Both the position numbers and the translations under genes were made by a program. Below, one piece after another: positions 24,392 to 35,000 of a stretch of 64,000 bases of DNA (its first letter is position 1; every line of letters begins with the position of its first letter). The stretch is taken from the NCBI GenBank assembly GCA_964393865.1, contig CAYMUW010000011.1, positions 10,946 through 74,945 of the forward strand, in the 5' to 3' direction. This stretch comes from Suilimivivens sp964393865. Lineage in GTDB: Bacteria > Bacillota > Clostridia > Lachnospirales > Lachnospiraceae. A model generated the notes under the pieces. It was not told the DNA's origin and made no database searches. It worked only from the letters and a program-made list of their open reading frames with translations.

Positions 24392-25291
24392 ATGAAAAAG
24401 ACAGCACTTCGAAGCAGCTTTTTGCTGTTTTTGGCAGCGTTTATCTGGGGTGTGGCCTTTGTGGCTCAAAGCGTGGGCATGGACTACATGGGGCCTTTCA
24501 GTTTTAACGGGGCAAGATTTTTAATGGGAAGCATTGTTTTGCTCCCGCTTGTGCTTTATAGGAGGAAAAAGGATAAAGAGAAACAGGTAAAGCGTGCAGA
24601 TTTGAAAACCACTCTTATAGGCGGAGGCTGCTGCGGACTGGCATTATGCTCTGCGGCTCTTTTGCAGCAGTTCGGCATTATGTATACAACGGTGGGAAAA
24701 GCAGGCTTTATTACTACTCTTTATATCATTATAGTGCCGATTATGGGAATTTTTCTTAAGAAAAAGGTGCCGGGAAAGATATGGCTGGCGGCATTGATTG
24801 CGGCAGTGGGAATGTACCTTTTGTGCATGAGCGAAAGCTTTAGGCTAAGCAGAGGCGATACCTATGTATTTATCTGCGCCGTTTTATTTTCGGTGCATAT
24901 TCTGGTGATCGATTATTTTTCTCCCAAGGCTGACGGCGTGGAGCTTTCCTGTCTGCAGTTTCTTACGGCAGGTGTGATATGCTCTGTGGCGGCATTGATT
25001 TTGGAAAAGCCTCAGCTTTCCAATTTTGTGGATGGGATTATTCCGCTTGCCTATGCGGGTATTATGTCCAGCGGTGTGGCCTATACGCTTCAGATTGTGG
25101 GGCAAAAGGATCTGGACCCTACAGTGGCATCATTGATTCTTTCCATGGAATCGGTGGTTTCCATGCTGGCTGGCTGGGTACTGTTAGGACAGGCCTTAAG
25201 TCCCAGGGAATTGTTTGGCTGTTTACTGGTTTTTGGCGCAGTGATTTTGGTTCAGCTTCCGGACAAAAGGCTGCAGACCATAAGAGAATGA
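24392..25291 (+). CDS. EamA/DMT family transporter
   Basis: 299 aa, about ten membrane helices in two EamA repeats (FLLFLAAFIWGVAFVAQSVG at the start of the first; YVFICAVLFSVHILVIDYFS at the start of the second). The family exports metabolites such as amino acids or nucleosides; the substrate cannot be told from sequence. It starts 3 bases after the shikimate-kinase-like gene, so its substrate may relate to that enzyme or to RidA. The last codons hold the sigma-G-like promoter of spoVAE. Confidence 0.92.
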   Translation: MKKTALRSSFLLFLAAFIWGVAFVAQSVGMDYMGPFSFNGARFLMGSIVLLPLVLYRRKKDKEKQVKRADLKTTLIGGGCCGLALCSAALLQQFGIMYTTVGKAGFITTLYIIIVPIMGIFLKKKVPGKIWLAALIAAVGMYLLCMSESFRLSRGDTYVFICAVLFSVHILVIDYFSPKADGVELSCLQFLTAGVICSVAALILEKPQLSNFVDGIIPLAYAGIMSSGVAYTLQIVGQKDLDPTVASLILSMESVVSMLAGWVLLGQALSPRELFGCLLVFGAVILVQLPDKRLQTIRE

Positions 25292-25315
25292 ATTAAAAGA
25301 TTTTTGTACATAATA
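25286..25315 (+). promoter_or_regulatory. Sigma-G-like promoter of spoVAE
   Basis: GAATG (25286-25290), 18 bases, CATAATA (25309-25315), matching GNATR-N18-CATNNTA. The -35 part lies in the last codons and stop of the EamA gene; spoVAE starts at 25365 with AAGGAGGT. Confidence 0.65.
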
Positions 25316-25364
25316 ATCCATGAAAGCAATCCTGCAAAAAAAGCTGCGGTTTAAGGAGGTTATC

Positions 25365-25721
25365 ATGGATTATTTTAATGCGTTTTGGGTGGGAGGGCTG
25401 GTTTGTGCCCTTGTACAGATTTTGATGGAAAAGACAAAGATGATGCCGGGAAGAATTATGGTACTTTTGGTATGTCTCGGTGCTTTGATTGGCGTATTTG
25501 GATGGTATCAGCCGTTTGTGGAGTTTGCCGGTGCGGGCGCATCTGTTCCTTTGTTGGGATTTGGAAATGTTTTGATGAAGGGGGTCAAGGAAGCTGTAGA
25601 TCAGGAAGGCTTTATGGGGCTTTTTATGGGAGGCTTTAAGGCAGGTGCTGTGGGAACTTCGGCGGCTTTGATTTTTGGATACCTTGCCAGTCTGATTTTT
25701 AATCCGAAGATGAGAAAATAG
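25365..25721 (+). CDS. spoVAE: Stage V sporulation protein AE
   Basis: 118 aa membrane protein, the third core subunit of the SpoVA dipicolinate channel. Spans are visible at FWVGGLVCALVQILME, GRIMVLLVCLGALIGVFGWY, and near the C-terminus (TSAALIFGYLASLIF). Family-typical: FAGAGASVPLLGFGNVLMKG and EGFMGLFMGGFKAGAVG. The ATG at 25365 has AAGGAGGT in front; a frame extending to 25320 is not supported. It stands alone under its own sigma-G-like promoter. Confidence 0.95.
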   Translation: MDYFNAFWVGGLVCALVQILMEKTKMMPGRIMVLLVCLGALIGVFGWYQPFVEFAGAGASVPLLGFGNVLMKGVKEAVDQEGFMGLFMGGFKAGAVGTSAALIFGYLASLIFNPKMRK

Positions 25722-25828
25722 CTTAATAAAAGCCATACATGCTACTGTCATCCTGTCTTAAATCGTGTTATCATATTTATTATAATATGAATTCAGGAAG
25801 CCGTTGATGCGGCGGAACGGGAGGCAAA

Positions 25829-27613
25829 ATGATACAGAAGCGATTACAATTATTAAGAGAAGCCATGAAAGCGGCGGACATAGACTGCTATATAATCCCT
25901 ACCTCAGATTATCATGACAGTGAATATGTCAGCGGCTTTTTCATGGTACGTAAATATTTCAGCGGGTTTACAGGCTCCGCAGGAACTCTTGTGGTAACAG
26001 CGGACGAGGCGGCGCTTTTTACTGACGGCAGATATTTTATTCAGGCAGGAGAGGAGCTTGCCGGCACATCAGTCAGATTGATGAAAATAGGAGAGCCGGG
26101 TGTACCCACCCTTAAGGAGTATATTGACAGTGTGCTCTCCGAAGGCCAAAATCTGGGCTTTGACGGCAGGGTATTGGGGGCTGAGGAGGCTGAGGGCTTT
26201 GAGGAAATCCTTCGCAAAAAGCAGGGGAGAATTCTCTGGGATCGTGATCTGGCGGAGGATATCTGGAAGGACCGGCCGCCGCTTCCCGATCATCCCGTAT
26301 GGATGCTGGAGGAATGCTACAGCGGACAGTCCATGGCGGATAAGTTAAAGAGAGTGCGTGAAAAGATGAGGGAGGAAGGCGCCGATGTGCATATTTTAAC
26401 CTCCCTGGATGATATTGCATGGCTGTTAAATCTCAGGGGCGGTGATGTGGACTATTGTCCGGTGTTCCTCTCCTATGCAGTGATTCGGATGGAGCAGGTT
26501 CTTCTGTTTGCAGGTAAGGCATGGCCGGATGAGATCAGGAGCTATCTGGAGGCAAACGGGGTGGAGCTGCGCCCTTATCAGGATTTTTACGATTATGCCG
26601 CAGCTATCCGTGGGAAAAAGGTATTAATATGCCGGGGGCGAATCAATTATCGCCTGCACAGGATACTGAAAGAACATGCAGAGGTAATCGACAGACCTAA
26701 TCCTACCGCCCTGATGAAGGCAGTCAAAAATCCCATAGAGACAGAAAATCTGCGTAAGTCTCATTTGAAGGACGGCGTGGCGGTAACACGTTTTATGTAC
26801 TGGCTTAAGAAAAATGTAGGTAAGATACCCATGACGGAAATAAGCGTGGCAGAATATCTGGAACAGCTTCGAAGGAAAGAGGAGGGCTTTATTGAGCCGA
26901 GCTTTGAGACAATCTCCGCTTACGGAGCGAACGGAGCCATCGTTCATTACAGCGCCAAGCCGGAGGATTGTGCACAGATTAAGCCTTATGGATTTTTGAT
27001 GGTGGACAGCGGAGGCCATTACTGGGAGGGAACTACAGACATTACCAGAACTTTTGTGCTTGGAGAAGTGACGGAGGAAATGAAGCGTCATTTTACCCTT
27101 GTGCTTCGGGCTATGCTGAATTTAAAAAACACCCGTTTTTTATATGGATGCAGAGGATCAAATTTGGATATTCGCACAAGAGAGGTGTTTTGGGAACAGG
27201 GAATAGACTATAAGCATGGTACCGGCCACGGTGTGGGTTACCTGTTAAATGTGCATGAAGGGCCTAACAGCTTTCGGTGGAAGCCTTTTTCCAATGAGCA
27301 GGATAATGCGGTGCTGGAGGAGGGCATGGTGACTACCGACGAACCGGGAATTTATATAGAAGGAAGTCACGGCATTCGAATTGAAAATGAACTTCTTTGC
27401 CGTAAGGGTGAAAAGAATGAATACGGCCAGTTCATGTACTTTGAGGATTTAACCTGTGTGCCCATTGACCTGGACGGGGTAGAGGTTTCTTTGCTTGATG
27501 AGATGGAGCGGAAGTGGCTGAACGAGTATCATAGAGAGGTTTATCAAAAACTGGAGCCTTATTTTACCGGGGAAGAGCTTGGCTGGCTGAAGGAAGCAAC
27601 GAGGTGCATATGA
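25829..27613 (+). CDS. Aminopeptidase P family (M24) metallopeptidase
   Basis: 594 aa three-domain Xaa-Pro aminopeptidase, like eukaryotic APP1; removes N-terminal residues linked to proline. Two creatinase-like N domains (CYIIPTSDYHDSEYVS at the start) precede the pita-bread domain. Metal ligands are visible: Asp in MVDSGGHYWEGTTDITRTF (two), His in GTGHGVGYLLNVHEGP, Glu in TTDEPGIYIEG, Glu in IRIENELL. Cytoplasmic. GGGAGG lies before ATG. The following HAD gene starts inside its end, giving a coupled pair. Confidence 0.95.
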   Translation: MIQKRLQLLREAMKAADIDCYIIPTSDYHDSEYVSGFFMVRKYFSGFTGSAGTLVVTADEAALFTDGRYFIQAGEELAGTSVRLMKIGEPGVPTLKEYIDSVLSEGQNLGFDGRVLGAEEAEGFEEILRKKQGRILWDRDLAEDIWKDRPPLPDHPVWMLEECYSGQSMADKLKRVREKMREEGADVHILTSLDDIAWLLNLRGGDVDYCPVFLSYAVIRMEQVLLFAGKAWPDEIRSYLEANGVELRPYQDFYDYAAAIRGKKVLICRGRINYRLHRILKEHAEVIDRPNPTALMKAVKNPIETENLRKSHLKDGVAVTRFMYWLKKNVGKIPMTEISVAEYLEQLRRKEEGFIEPSFETISAYGANGAIVHYSAKPEDCAQIKPYGFLMVDSGGHYWEGTTDITRTFVLGEVTEEMKRHFTLVLRAMLNLKNTRFLYGCRGSNLDIRTREVFWEQGIDYKHGTGHGVGYLLNVHEGPNSFRWKPFSNEQDNAVLEEGMVTTDEPGIYIEGSHGIRIENELLCRKGEKNEYGQFMYFEDLTCVPIDLDGVEVSLLDEMERKWLNEYHREVYQKLEPYFTGEELGWLKEATRCI

Positions 27614-28419
27614 TACCTGAAAGGAATACAGATCCAAATCAAATATTAAAGAGAATTACCTGCTTTGCACTGGATATGGACGGAACCGTTTATTTGGGAG
27701 AAAAATGGATTGACGGTGCCAGAGACTTTTTAAAGGCGGTGGAGCAGCGGGGAAAGAAATATGTGTTCTTAACCAATAATTCCTCCAAGAATCCGCAGGC
27801 ATACATGGAAAAGCTGGAGCGAATGGGACTTCCCATTGATCTGTCTAAGATTGTTACATCGGGACAGGCCACCATCGCTTATTTAAAGAAGAATTTTCCC
27901 GGAAAGAAGGTGTTTCTTCTGGGAAATGAGCTGCTTGCGGAGGAATTTCGGGAGGAAGGAATTGATCTTGACGAGGACAGCCCGGAGGTGGTAGTGGTGG
28001 GCTTTGATACCTCTCTCACCTATGCCAAGATGTGCAGGGTGTGTGATCTGGTGCGGGAAGGGCTGCCCTATATTTCAACCCATCCTGACTATAACTGTCC
28101 TACGGAAACCGGGTTTATTCCAGATGCAGGGGCGATTCATGCGTTTATTCATGCTTCTGCCTTTCGATACCCGGATCATATTGTCGGGAAGCCTAACGGT
28201 GATATTATGGATTACTTGGCTTGGCGGGCCGGAGTAAGTAAGGAACAGACCGCCATGGTGGGAGACCGGCTTTATACAGATGTGGCAGCCGGTGTAAATA
28301 ACGGGTATACAGGAATTTTAGTGCTCAGTGGTGAGGCAGGAATGGAGGATGTAAAAGCATCAAAAGTAATTCCTGATTTAATTTTTGACTCTGTGAAAGA
28401 GATGATTCCTTATTTGTAA
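27610..28419 (+). CDS. HAD-IIA family phosphatase (NagD/AraL-like)
   Basis: 269 aa. HAD motifs: motif I ALDMDGTVYLG, motif II FLTNNSSKNP, and motif IV MVGDRLYTDVAAG with a type IIA cap between (DLDEDSPEVVVVGFDTSLTY). Members dephosphorylate nucleotides or sugar phosphates; the substrate here is unknown. ATG 27610 with GAGG in front is preferred to the GTG at 27604. It overlaps the peptidase gene by 4 bases and addB begins about 33 bp downstream. Confidence 0.92.
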   Translation: MIPERNTDPNQILKRITCFALDMDGTVYLGEKWIDGARDFLKAVEQRGKKYVFLTNNSSKNPQAYMEKLERMGLPIDLSKIVTSGQATIAYLKKNFPGKKVFLLGNELLAEEFREEGIDLDEDSPEVVVVGFDTSLTYAKMCRVCDLVREGLPYISTHPDYNCPTETGFIPDAGAIHAFIHASAFRYPDHIVGKPNGDIMDYLAWRAGVSKEQTAMVGDRLYTDVAAGVNNGYTGILVLSGEAGMEDVKASKVIPDLIFDSVKEMIPYL

Positions 28420-28452
28420 GAGAGCATAAAAGGAATGGAAACGGGGACTGAT

Positions 28453-31400
28453 ATGGGATTAAGGTTTTGTTTCGGCGGTTCGGGTGCCGGAAAAAGCAGA
28501 CAGCTTTATGAGTACATAACACAGTGGGCGGACAGAGAGCCGGAACGGAATTTTCTTTTTCTGGTGCCGGATCAGTTTACCATGCAGGTTCAAATAGATT
28601 TGGTGAACGCCAGCAGCCGTGGCGGTATTATGAATATTGATGTGCTCAGCTTCGGCAGACTGGCACACCGCATCTTTGAGGAGACAGGGTGCGGAACGGG
28701 AACGGTTCTGGATGATACGGGAAAGAGTCTGGTGTTGCGCAAGGTGGCGGCAGAGCTACAGGATGAGATGCCTGTTATCGGGAAGAATTTAAACAAGATC
28801 GGTTACATCCATGAGGTGAAGTCAGCGGTTTCCGAGTTTATGCAGTATGGAATTTCCGCAGATCAGGCGGGAGAACTGGCCGAATTTGCCAAAGGGAGAG
28901 GCGCATTATATCGGAAGCTAAAGGATCTTGAGACCATTTACAGAGGCTTTCAGGAGTATATTTCCCATAAATTCATCACTACGGAAGAGACCTTAAGTCT
29001 GTTGACCGATGCGGTAGGAAGGTCAGAGATTGTCAAAGGCAGCGTGGTCGTATTTGACGGATTTACGGGATTTACACCGATTCAGTACCGTTTGATACAG
29101 GAGCTTATGAGGTTGACCGAAGAAGTCATTGTTTCTATAACGATTGATATTCGTGAAAATCCTTTTCAAATTGGAGGGGAGCAGGAATTATTTTACCTTA
29201 GCAAGAAAACAACAGTAGATCTTTGCCGGTTGGCCAGGGAGGCAAACGTTAAAAGAACAGACGATATTTATATGAAGGGCACTCCTTTGCCCAGGTTTAA
29301 GGAGAATAAGGAGCTTGCACATTTGGAGCAGAATTTGTTCCGCTATCCGTGGAAAGCTTATGAGGGTGAAGATACAACGGGCTCTGCAATTCATATTGCA
29401 GAGGCTGTTAATCCGGCAAAAGAAGTACAACAGGTATGTATTACCATTAAAAAGCTGGTTTTGGAGGAGGGCTATTGTTACCGGGATATTGCGGTGGTTA
29501 CCGGTGATCTGGAGACCTATGGCGACTATTTTGAAAGGGAAGCACTGGTGTATGATATTCCCTTTTTTATGGACAGAACCAGAGGACTTTTACTCAATCC
29601 TTTGATTGAGTATATTCGAAGCGCACTGAAAATGGTATTGCAGAATTTTTCCTATGAGGCGGTATTTCATTACCTGCGCTGCGGTCTGATGGACTTTACG
29701 CCTGAGGAGATCGACAGGCTGGAAAATTATGTGCTTGCCTGCGGCATCAAGGGGAGGAAGAAGTGGGGTCAGGCCTTTGTGCGGACAAGCGATGTGCTGA
29801 AGACACTGCCGGAGGAGGAGCCGGGGGATACGCTGACAGAAGGTGAGCTGCAGGCGGATGGCAGAGAGGCAAGGCAGCTGCGCGCACTGGCAGAGCTGAA
29901 TGCCACAAGGGAGCGCATGATGGAACAGATCGCACCGCTGCTTGAAAGAAAGAAGACGGCGGGAGAGCTGGTCAGAACCTTATATGATTTTATTGTTACG
30001 GGAAAAATTCAGGAAAAGCTGGCGGTTTATGAGCAGGAATTCCGGGAAAACGGCGAGCCGGAAAGAGCCAGAGAATATGCCCAGATCTATCGTCTTGTGA
30101 TGGAGCTTTTGGAACAGATTGTTTCCCTGCTTGATAAGGAGCCTATGACGCTTCAGGAATTTGCGGATATTCTGGACGCAGGCTTTGGAGAAATTCAGGT
30201 GGGAACTATTCCCGGAAGTGTAGATCGTATTGTGGTGGGCGATATGGAAAGAAGCCGCTTAAAGCAGGTGAAGATTTTATTCTTTTTGGGAGTCAACGAT
30301 GGAAACATTCCCAAAACCAATTCCAAGAGCCGGATTATTTCCGATATTGACAGGGAATTTTTACAAGGCTCGGAATTTGAGCTGGCCCCTACACCCAGAC
30401 AGCAGATGTACACCCAAAGACTGTATTTGTATATGAATATGACCAAGCCTTCTAAACGCCTGTACATGTCCTTTTCGCGGATCAGCAGTCAGGGAAAGAG
30501 CATCAGACCCTCCTACCTGATTGAGAGAATGGAAAAGCTGTTCCCACGGATGGAAATTGAAAAGGCGGACGGCGGGCAGACGGCTTTTGATCAGCTGGTT
30601 GGAAGGAAGGATGGTTTGTCTCTTCTGGCCGGGGAGCTTCGGGAATATGCCAGAGGGAGGGAAGGAAAGCTTTCCGAGGAAGAGCTTTATTCCCTGTACC
30701 GGTTCTATGATAAGGACGAGAAATACAGTCGTTATGCAGGAAAACTTGCACAAGCGGCCTTTGAGCAGTATACTCATAAGCCTCTTGCCAAGGCAGTGGC
30801 AAGGGCGCTTTACGGTCAGATGCTGGAAAACAGCGTAAGCCGGCTGGAACGCTACGCGTCCTGTGCTTATTCTCATTTCCTTCAGTATGGTCTGATGTTG
30901 AAGGAACGGGAGGAATTTGGCTTTGAACAGGTGGATTTGGGAAATATTTTTCATAAGGTGCTGGAAATTTTTGCAGGAAAACTTTCAGAAAATAATTATA
31001 CATGGTTTGACTTTCCGGAGGAGGCAGGGGATCAGCTGCTTCATCAGGCACTTTTAGAATGTACCCTGCAGTATGGCGAGAATGTATTGTACAGTAACGC
31101 GCGTTATGAATATATGACGGAGCGAATGTACCGTATCCTGAAAAGAACTGTCAGGACATTAAAGGCCCAGCTTCGGGAAGGCGATTTTGTGCCCTCCTCC
31201 TTTGAAATGTCCTTCCAGCGTGTGGAAAAGCTGGAGTCGGTAAATATTGCACTTTCCGAAGAGGAAAAGATGAAGCTTCGGGGAAGGATTGACCGGATTG
31301 ATATCTGCGAGGATGAAGAGCATGTTTATGTGAAGATTATTGATTATAAGTCTGGGAACAAAAAGTTCGATTTGGCTGCACTTTATTACGGCTTGCAGCT

Positions 31401-32004
31401 CCAGCTGGTGGTTTATATGAATGTGGCGGCGGAAATTACCGCTGCAAAGCATCCCGGCAAGGAGGTGGTTCCGGCTGCTCTTCTGTATTATCATGTGGCG
31501 GACCCGCTGATTAAAACAGAGGAGGAATTAACACCGCAGGAGCTTGACAGGGAGCTTTTAAAGGAGCTTCGGACCACCGGTGTGGTCAGCAGGGATGAAC
31601 AGGTCATCAGCCTGCTTGATAAAAATTTTTCGGATAAATCCCTGATTGTTCCGGTGGAGCGGAAGAAGGACGGAAGCTTTTCCGCACGGTCCAGCGTGAT
31701 TGACAGACAGGATTATGAGACGGTTTCTGCTTTTGTCAACCACAAGATCAGGCAGTTCGGACGTGAGATATTAAGCGGTAAGGTAGAGATCAATCCCTGT
31801 GAGCAGGGCAGCAGAAATTCCTGTACCTATTGTGCATTTAAGGGAGTATGTGACTTCGAGGCCGGAGTACCCGGATATGAAACCAGACAGCTGGCCAGTT
31901 ATCCGGAGGATGAATTGATTGAGAGAATGAACAGGGAAATGGGTAAAGAAGCGGGTAAAGAAGTGGATAAAGAAACGGAAAAGGGAGAGGAAAATGGCCA
32001 CTAA
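28453..32004 (+). CDS. addB: ATP-dependent helicase/nuclease subunit B (AddB)
   Basis: Part of AddAB, which resects double-strand DNA ends for RecA and responds to Chi-like sites. 1183 aa from ATG 28453, which gives the usual AddB start followed by the Walker A FGGSGAGKSRQ; an in-frame ATG at 28435 is possible. The C-terminal nuclease domain contains the iron-sulphur cysteines: one in SRLERYASCAYSHFLQ and three in CEQGSRNSCTYCAFKGVC, and the catalytic VKIIDYKSG. The C-terminus is a Lys/Glu repeat (GKEAGKEVDKETEKGEE). addA starts 11 bases before its end. Confidence 0.96.
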   Translation: MGLRFCFGGSGAGKSRQLYEYITQWADREPERNFLFLVPDQFTMQVQIDLVNASSRGGIMNIDVLSFGRLAHRIFEETGCGTGTVLDDTGKSLVLRKVAAELQDEMPVIGKNLNKIGYIHEVKSAVSEFMQYGISADQAGELAEFAKGRGALYRKLKDLETIYRGFQEYISHKFITTEETLSLLTDAVGRSEIVKGSVVVFDGFTGFTPIQYRLIQELMRLTEEVIVSITIDIRENPFQIGGEQELFYLSKKTTVDLCRLAREANVKRTDDIYMKGTPLPRFKENKELAHLEQNLFRYPWKAYEGEDTTGSAIHIAEAVNPAKEVQQVCITIKKLVLEEGYCYRDIAVVTGDLETYGDYFEREALVYDIPFFMDRTRGLLLNPLIEYIRSALKMVLQNFSYEAVFHYLRCGLMDFTPEEIDRLENYVLACGIKGRKKWGQAFVRTSDVLKTLPEEEPGDTLTEGELQADGREARQLRALAELNATRERMMEQIAPLLERKKTAGELVRTLYDFIVTGKIQEKLAVYEQEFRENGEPERAREYAQIYRLVMELLEQIVSLLDKEPMTLQEFADILDAGFGEIQVGTIPGSVDRIVVGDMERSRLKQVKILFFLGVNDGNIPKTNSKSRIISDIDREFLQGSEFELAPTPRQQMYTQRLYLYMNMTKPSKRLYMSFSRISSQGKSIRPSYLIERMEKLFPRMEIEKADGGQTAFDQLVGRKDGLSLLAGELREYARGREGKLSEEELYSLYRFYDKDEKYSRYAGKLAQAAFEQYTHKPLAKAVARALYGQMLENSVSRLERYASCAYSHFLQYGLMLKEREEFGFEQVDLGNIFHKVLEIFAGKLSENNYTWFDFPEEAGDQLLHQALLECTLQYGENVLYSNARYEYMTERMYRILKRTVRTLKAQLREGDFVPSSFEMSFQRVEKLESVNIALSEEEKMKLRGRIDRIDICEDEEHVYVKIIDYKSGNKKFDLAALYYGLQLQLVVYMNVAAEITAAKHPGKEVVPAALLYYHVADPLIKTEEELTPQELDRELLKELRTTGVVSRDEQVISLLDKNFSDKSLIVPVERKKDGSFSARSSVIDRQDYETVSAFVNHKIRQFGREILSGKVEINPCEQGSRNSCTYCAFKGVCDFEAGVPGYETRQLASYPEDELIERMNREMGKEAGKEVDKETEKGEENGH

Positions 32005-35000
32005 ATTCACACTGGAACAGCAAATGGCAATTGATCTTCGGGACAGAAATATTCTGGTCTGTGCGGCAGCCGGTTCGGGAAAGACAGCGGTGCTGGTTCA
32101 GCGTATTATCGGGCTGGTGACGGATGAAAAGCACCCTATGGATATTGACCGGCTCTTGGTGGTTACCTTCACCAATGCGGCGGCTGCGGAAATGCGGGAG
32201 CGCATCGGCGCTGCACTGGGGGAACGCTTAGAACGGGAACCGGAGAATGTGCACCTGCAAAAGCAGATGTCTCTTCTTCACAATGCACAGATTACCACCA
32301 TTGACAGTTTCTGCCTGTTTCTGATCAGAAATAATTTTAATGATATCGGTCTTGATCCGGGGTTTCGGATTGCGGATGAGGGAGAGCTGACTTTGCTCAG
32401 GCAGGATGTGCTTTCCCAGCTTTTGGAGCAGCAGTATCAGGAGAAAAGGCCGGAGTTTATTAACTGTATGGAGTATTTTTCTACCGGCAGTAATGACAGG
32501 CTGATAGAGGAATACATTGAGAAGCTTTATCAGTTTTCCATGAGCTATCCGTGGCCGGAAGACTGGATTGGTCAATGCAAACAGGAGTATAAAATATCAG
32601 ATGTTACCGAAATGGAAAATTCCGATTGGTGCCATTATATTGTCCACTATATGAAGACCATAGTGGATGAGAGCGTCAGGGATTTGGAATTTGCAATCAC
32701 CTTGGCGGAAAAGCCGGAAGGTCCCTATATGTATGGGGAGATGCTGGAGCAGGAAAGGGAAATGCTCATAAAGCTTTCGGCGGCGGAAACTCTTTCCGAT
32801 TATTACAGGCTGTTTGAAACAATTTCCTTTGGCAGGCTGCCGTCGAAAAAGGATGCATCCGTTGATCCCGTGCTGCGGGAGAGGGTGCAGCAGCTTAGAA
32901 AGGATATTAAGAAGCGGCTCGAGGATGTGAAGGAGAATTATCTTACCGTTTCCCCTGAGCAGGCAGTGAAAAGAATGCAGAAGGCTGCCCCTGCGGTGGA
33001 GGAGCTTCTTTCTCTGGTGTTTACCTATAAGCGCATGCTGGATGAGAGAAAGCGCAGGGATAATATTATTGATTTCCACGATATGGAGCATTTTGCACTG
33101 AAAATTCTGCTTTTGAAACAGGAGGATGGAAGCCTGATTCCCTCTCCGGCGGCGCTGGAGTACCGTCAGCATTTCGGAGAGGTTCTGATTGACGAGTATC
33201 AGGACAGCAATCTGGTTCAGGAGCTGATCTTAAAAAGCATTTCAGGGGAGGATGAGAAGCATTATAACCGGTTCATGGTTGGGGACGTGAAGCAGAGTAT
33301 TTACCGTTTTCGTCTGGCGAGGCCTGAGCTTTTTATGGAAAAATACAACTGTTATTCTAAGCAGGATTCCTGTTGTCAGCGTATTGATTTGCATAAAAAT
33401 TTTCGAAGCAGACATCAGGTGCTGGATAGCGTAAACCAGTTGTTTTCACAGATTATGGGAAGGAATCTGGGCGGCGTGGAGTATGACGCAGAGGCGGCTC
33501 TTTATCCGGGAGCGGTCTTTCCTGAGCAGGAAACGGCCGGAGAGGAGTCTGTAGAAGCCGGCTCTAAGGGGGATCCTTATGAAACAGAGTATCTTATGAT
33601 TGGTAAGGATGAACAGTCCTCTCTTTCTGCAAGACAGCAGGAGGCAGCAGCGATCGCAAGGAAAATCAGAGAGTTGTATGCCGCCCTGTATGTGACGGAT
33701 AAGGAAACGGGGAAAATGCGTCCGGTCAGATATTCGGATATGGTGATCCTGCTTCGTACCACAGCGGGCTGGGCGGAGGAATTTAAAACCGTGCTTGAGA
33801 AGGAAGGAATCCCGGCCTATGTGGCATCCAGAACAGGGTATTTTCAGACTGTAGAAATTAAGGTGCTTTTACAGCTTTTGCATGTCATTGACAATCCCTA
33901 TCAGGATATTCCGCTGTATGGCGTTATGAAGTCTTTCTTTGGGGGCTTTTCCCAGGAGGAGATTGCCAAAATCCGCGCCGTGGATCAAAAAATCCCTCTC
34001 TATGAGCTCCTTTGCAATTATGACGGGGAAGAGAAGGCAAAGGTGTCCGATTTTCTGAACCGTCTCTCCGTATATCGGAAAAAGACCGCTTATACCCCCA
34101 TTCATAAGCTGATACAGGAAATCCTGTCGGATACAGGATATCTGGATTATGTATCTGCCAGACCCGGAGGAGAGCAGAGGCGGGCAAACGTGGAAATGCT
34201 TCTTACCAGAGCGGCAGCCTTTGAGCAGACCAGCTACTACGGACTGTTTCATTTCCTTCGTTATATTGAGCAGCTGGAAAAATATGAAGTGGATTACGGT
34301 GAGGCGGATGTGCTGGATGAAAATGCGGACGTGGTTCGCATTATGAGTATTCACAAAAGTAAGGGCCTGGAGTTTCCGGTGTGTATTGTGGCCGGGCTGT
34401 CCAAGCGCTTTAATATGCAGGATACTGCCAGCAGGCTGATTGCCGATGCGGATATGGGAATAGGTGTGGACTATATTGACAGCTCCCTGCGCATTCAAAG
34501 CAGGACGCTGAAGAAAAGAGCGGTGGCGCTTAAAATGCGTCTGGATGCCTTGGGGGAGGAAATGCGGGTGCTCTATGTGGCTATGACCAGAGCAAAGGAA
34601 AAGCTGATACTGACCGCTATGACAAATGACCTTGATAAGCTGCGGGAAGAGTTGGAGCAGCAAAGAGACAGAGTATCCTTTTCCGCTTTGGCAGGCGCTT
34701 CCTGTTATTTGGACTTTATTATTCCCTGCCTGAAAAATCCTGTTTTCATAGGCCCTGATGAACTGATGCTGGAGGATATCAGGGAAGCGGCCGGGGAAAT
34801 ATCGAGAAAGCAGAGGCTGCTTGCCGGTCAAGGCAGTCAATCAATAATGACAGAATTGTCAGAAAAATTTGATCGAAATTATTCACACCAATATTTGTCA
34901 GGTTTATTTGTCAAAACAACAGTGTCGGAACTGAAGATGAAAGCAATGCATGGGCAGCAGCAGAACTGGCAGGACAAACTGGATGAGTCAATAGACGCAG

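Noticed and set aside
33869..34840. A 323-aa minus-strand open frame
   Set aside because: It lies wholly inside addA on the other strand, has no ribosome-binding site and a composition rich in His, Ile and Ser typical of antisense frames.
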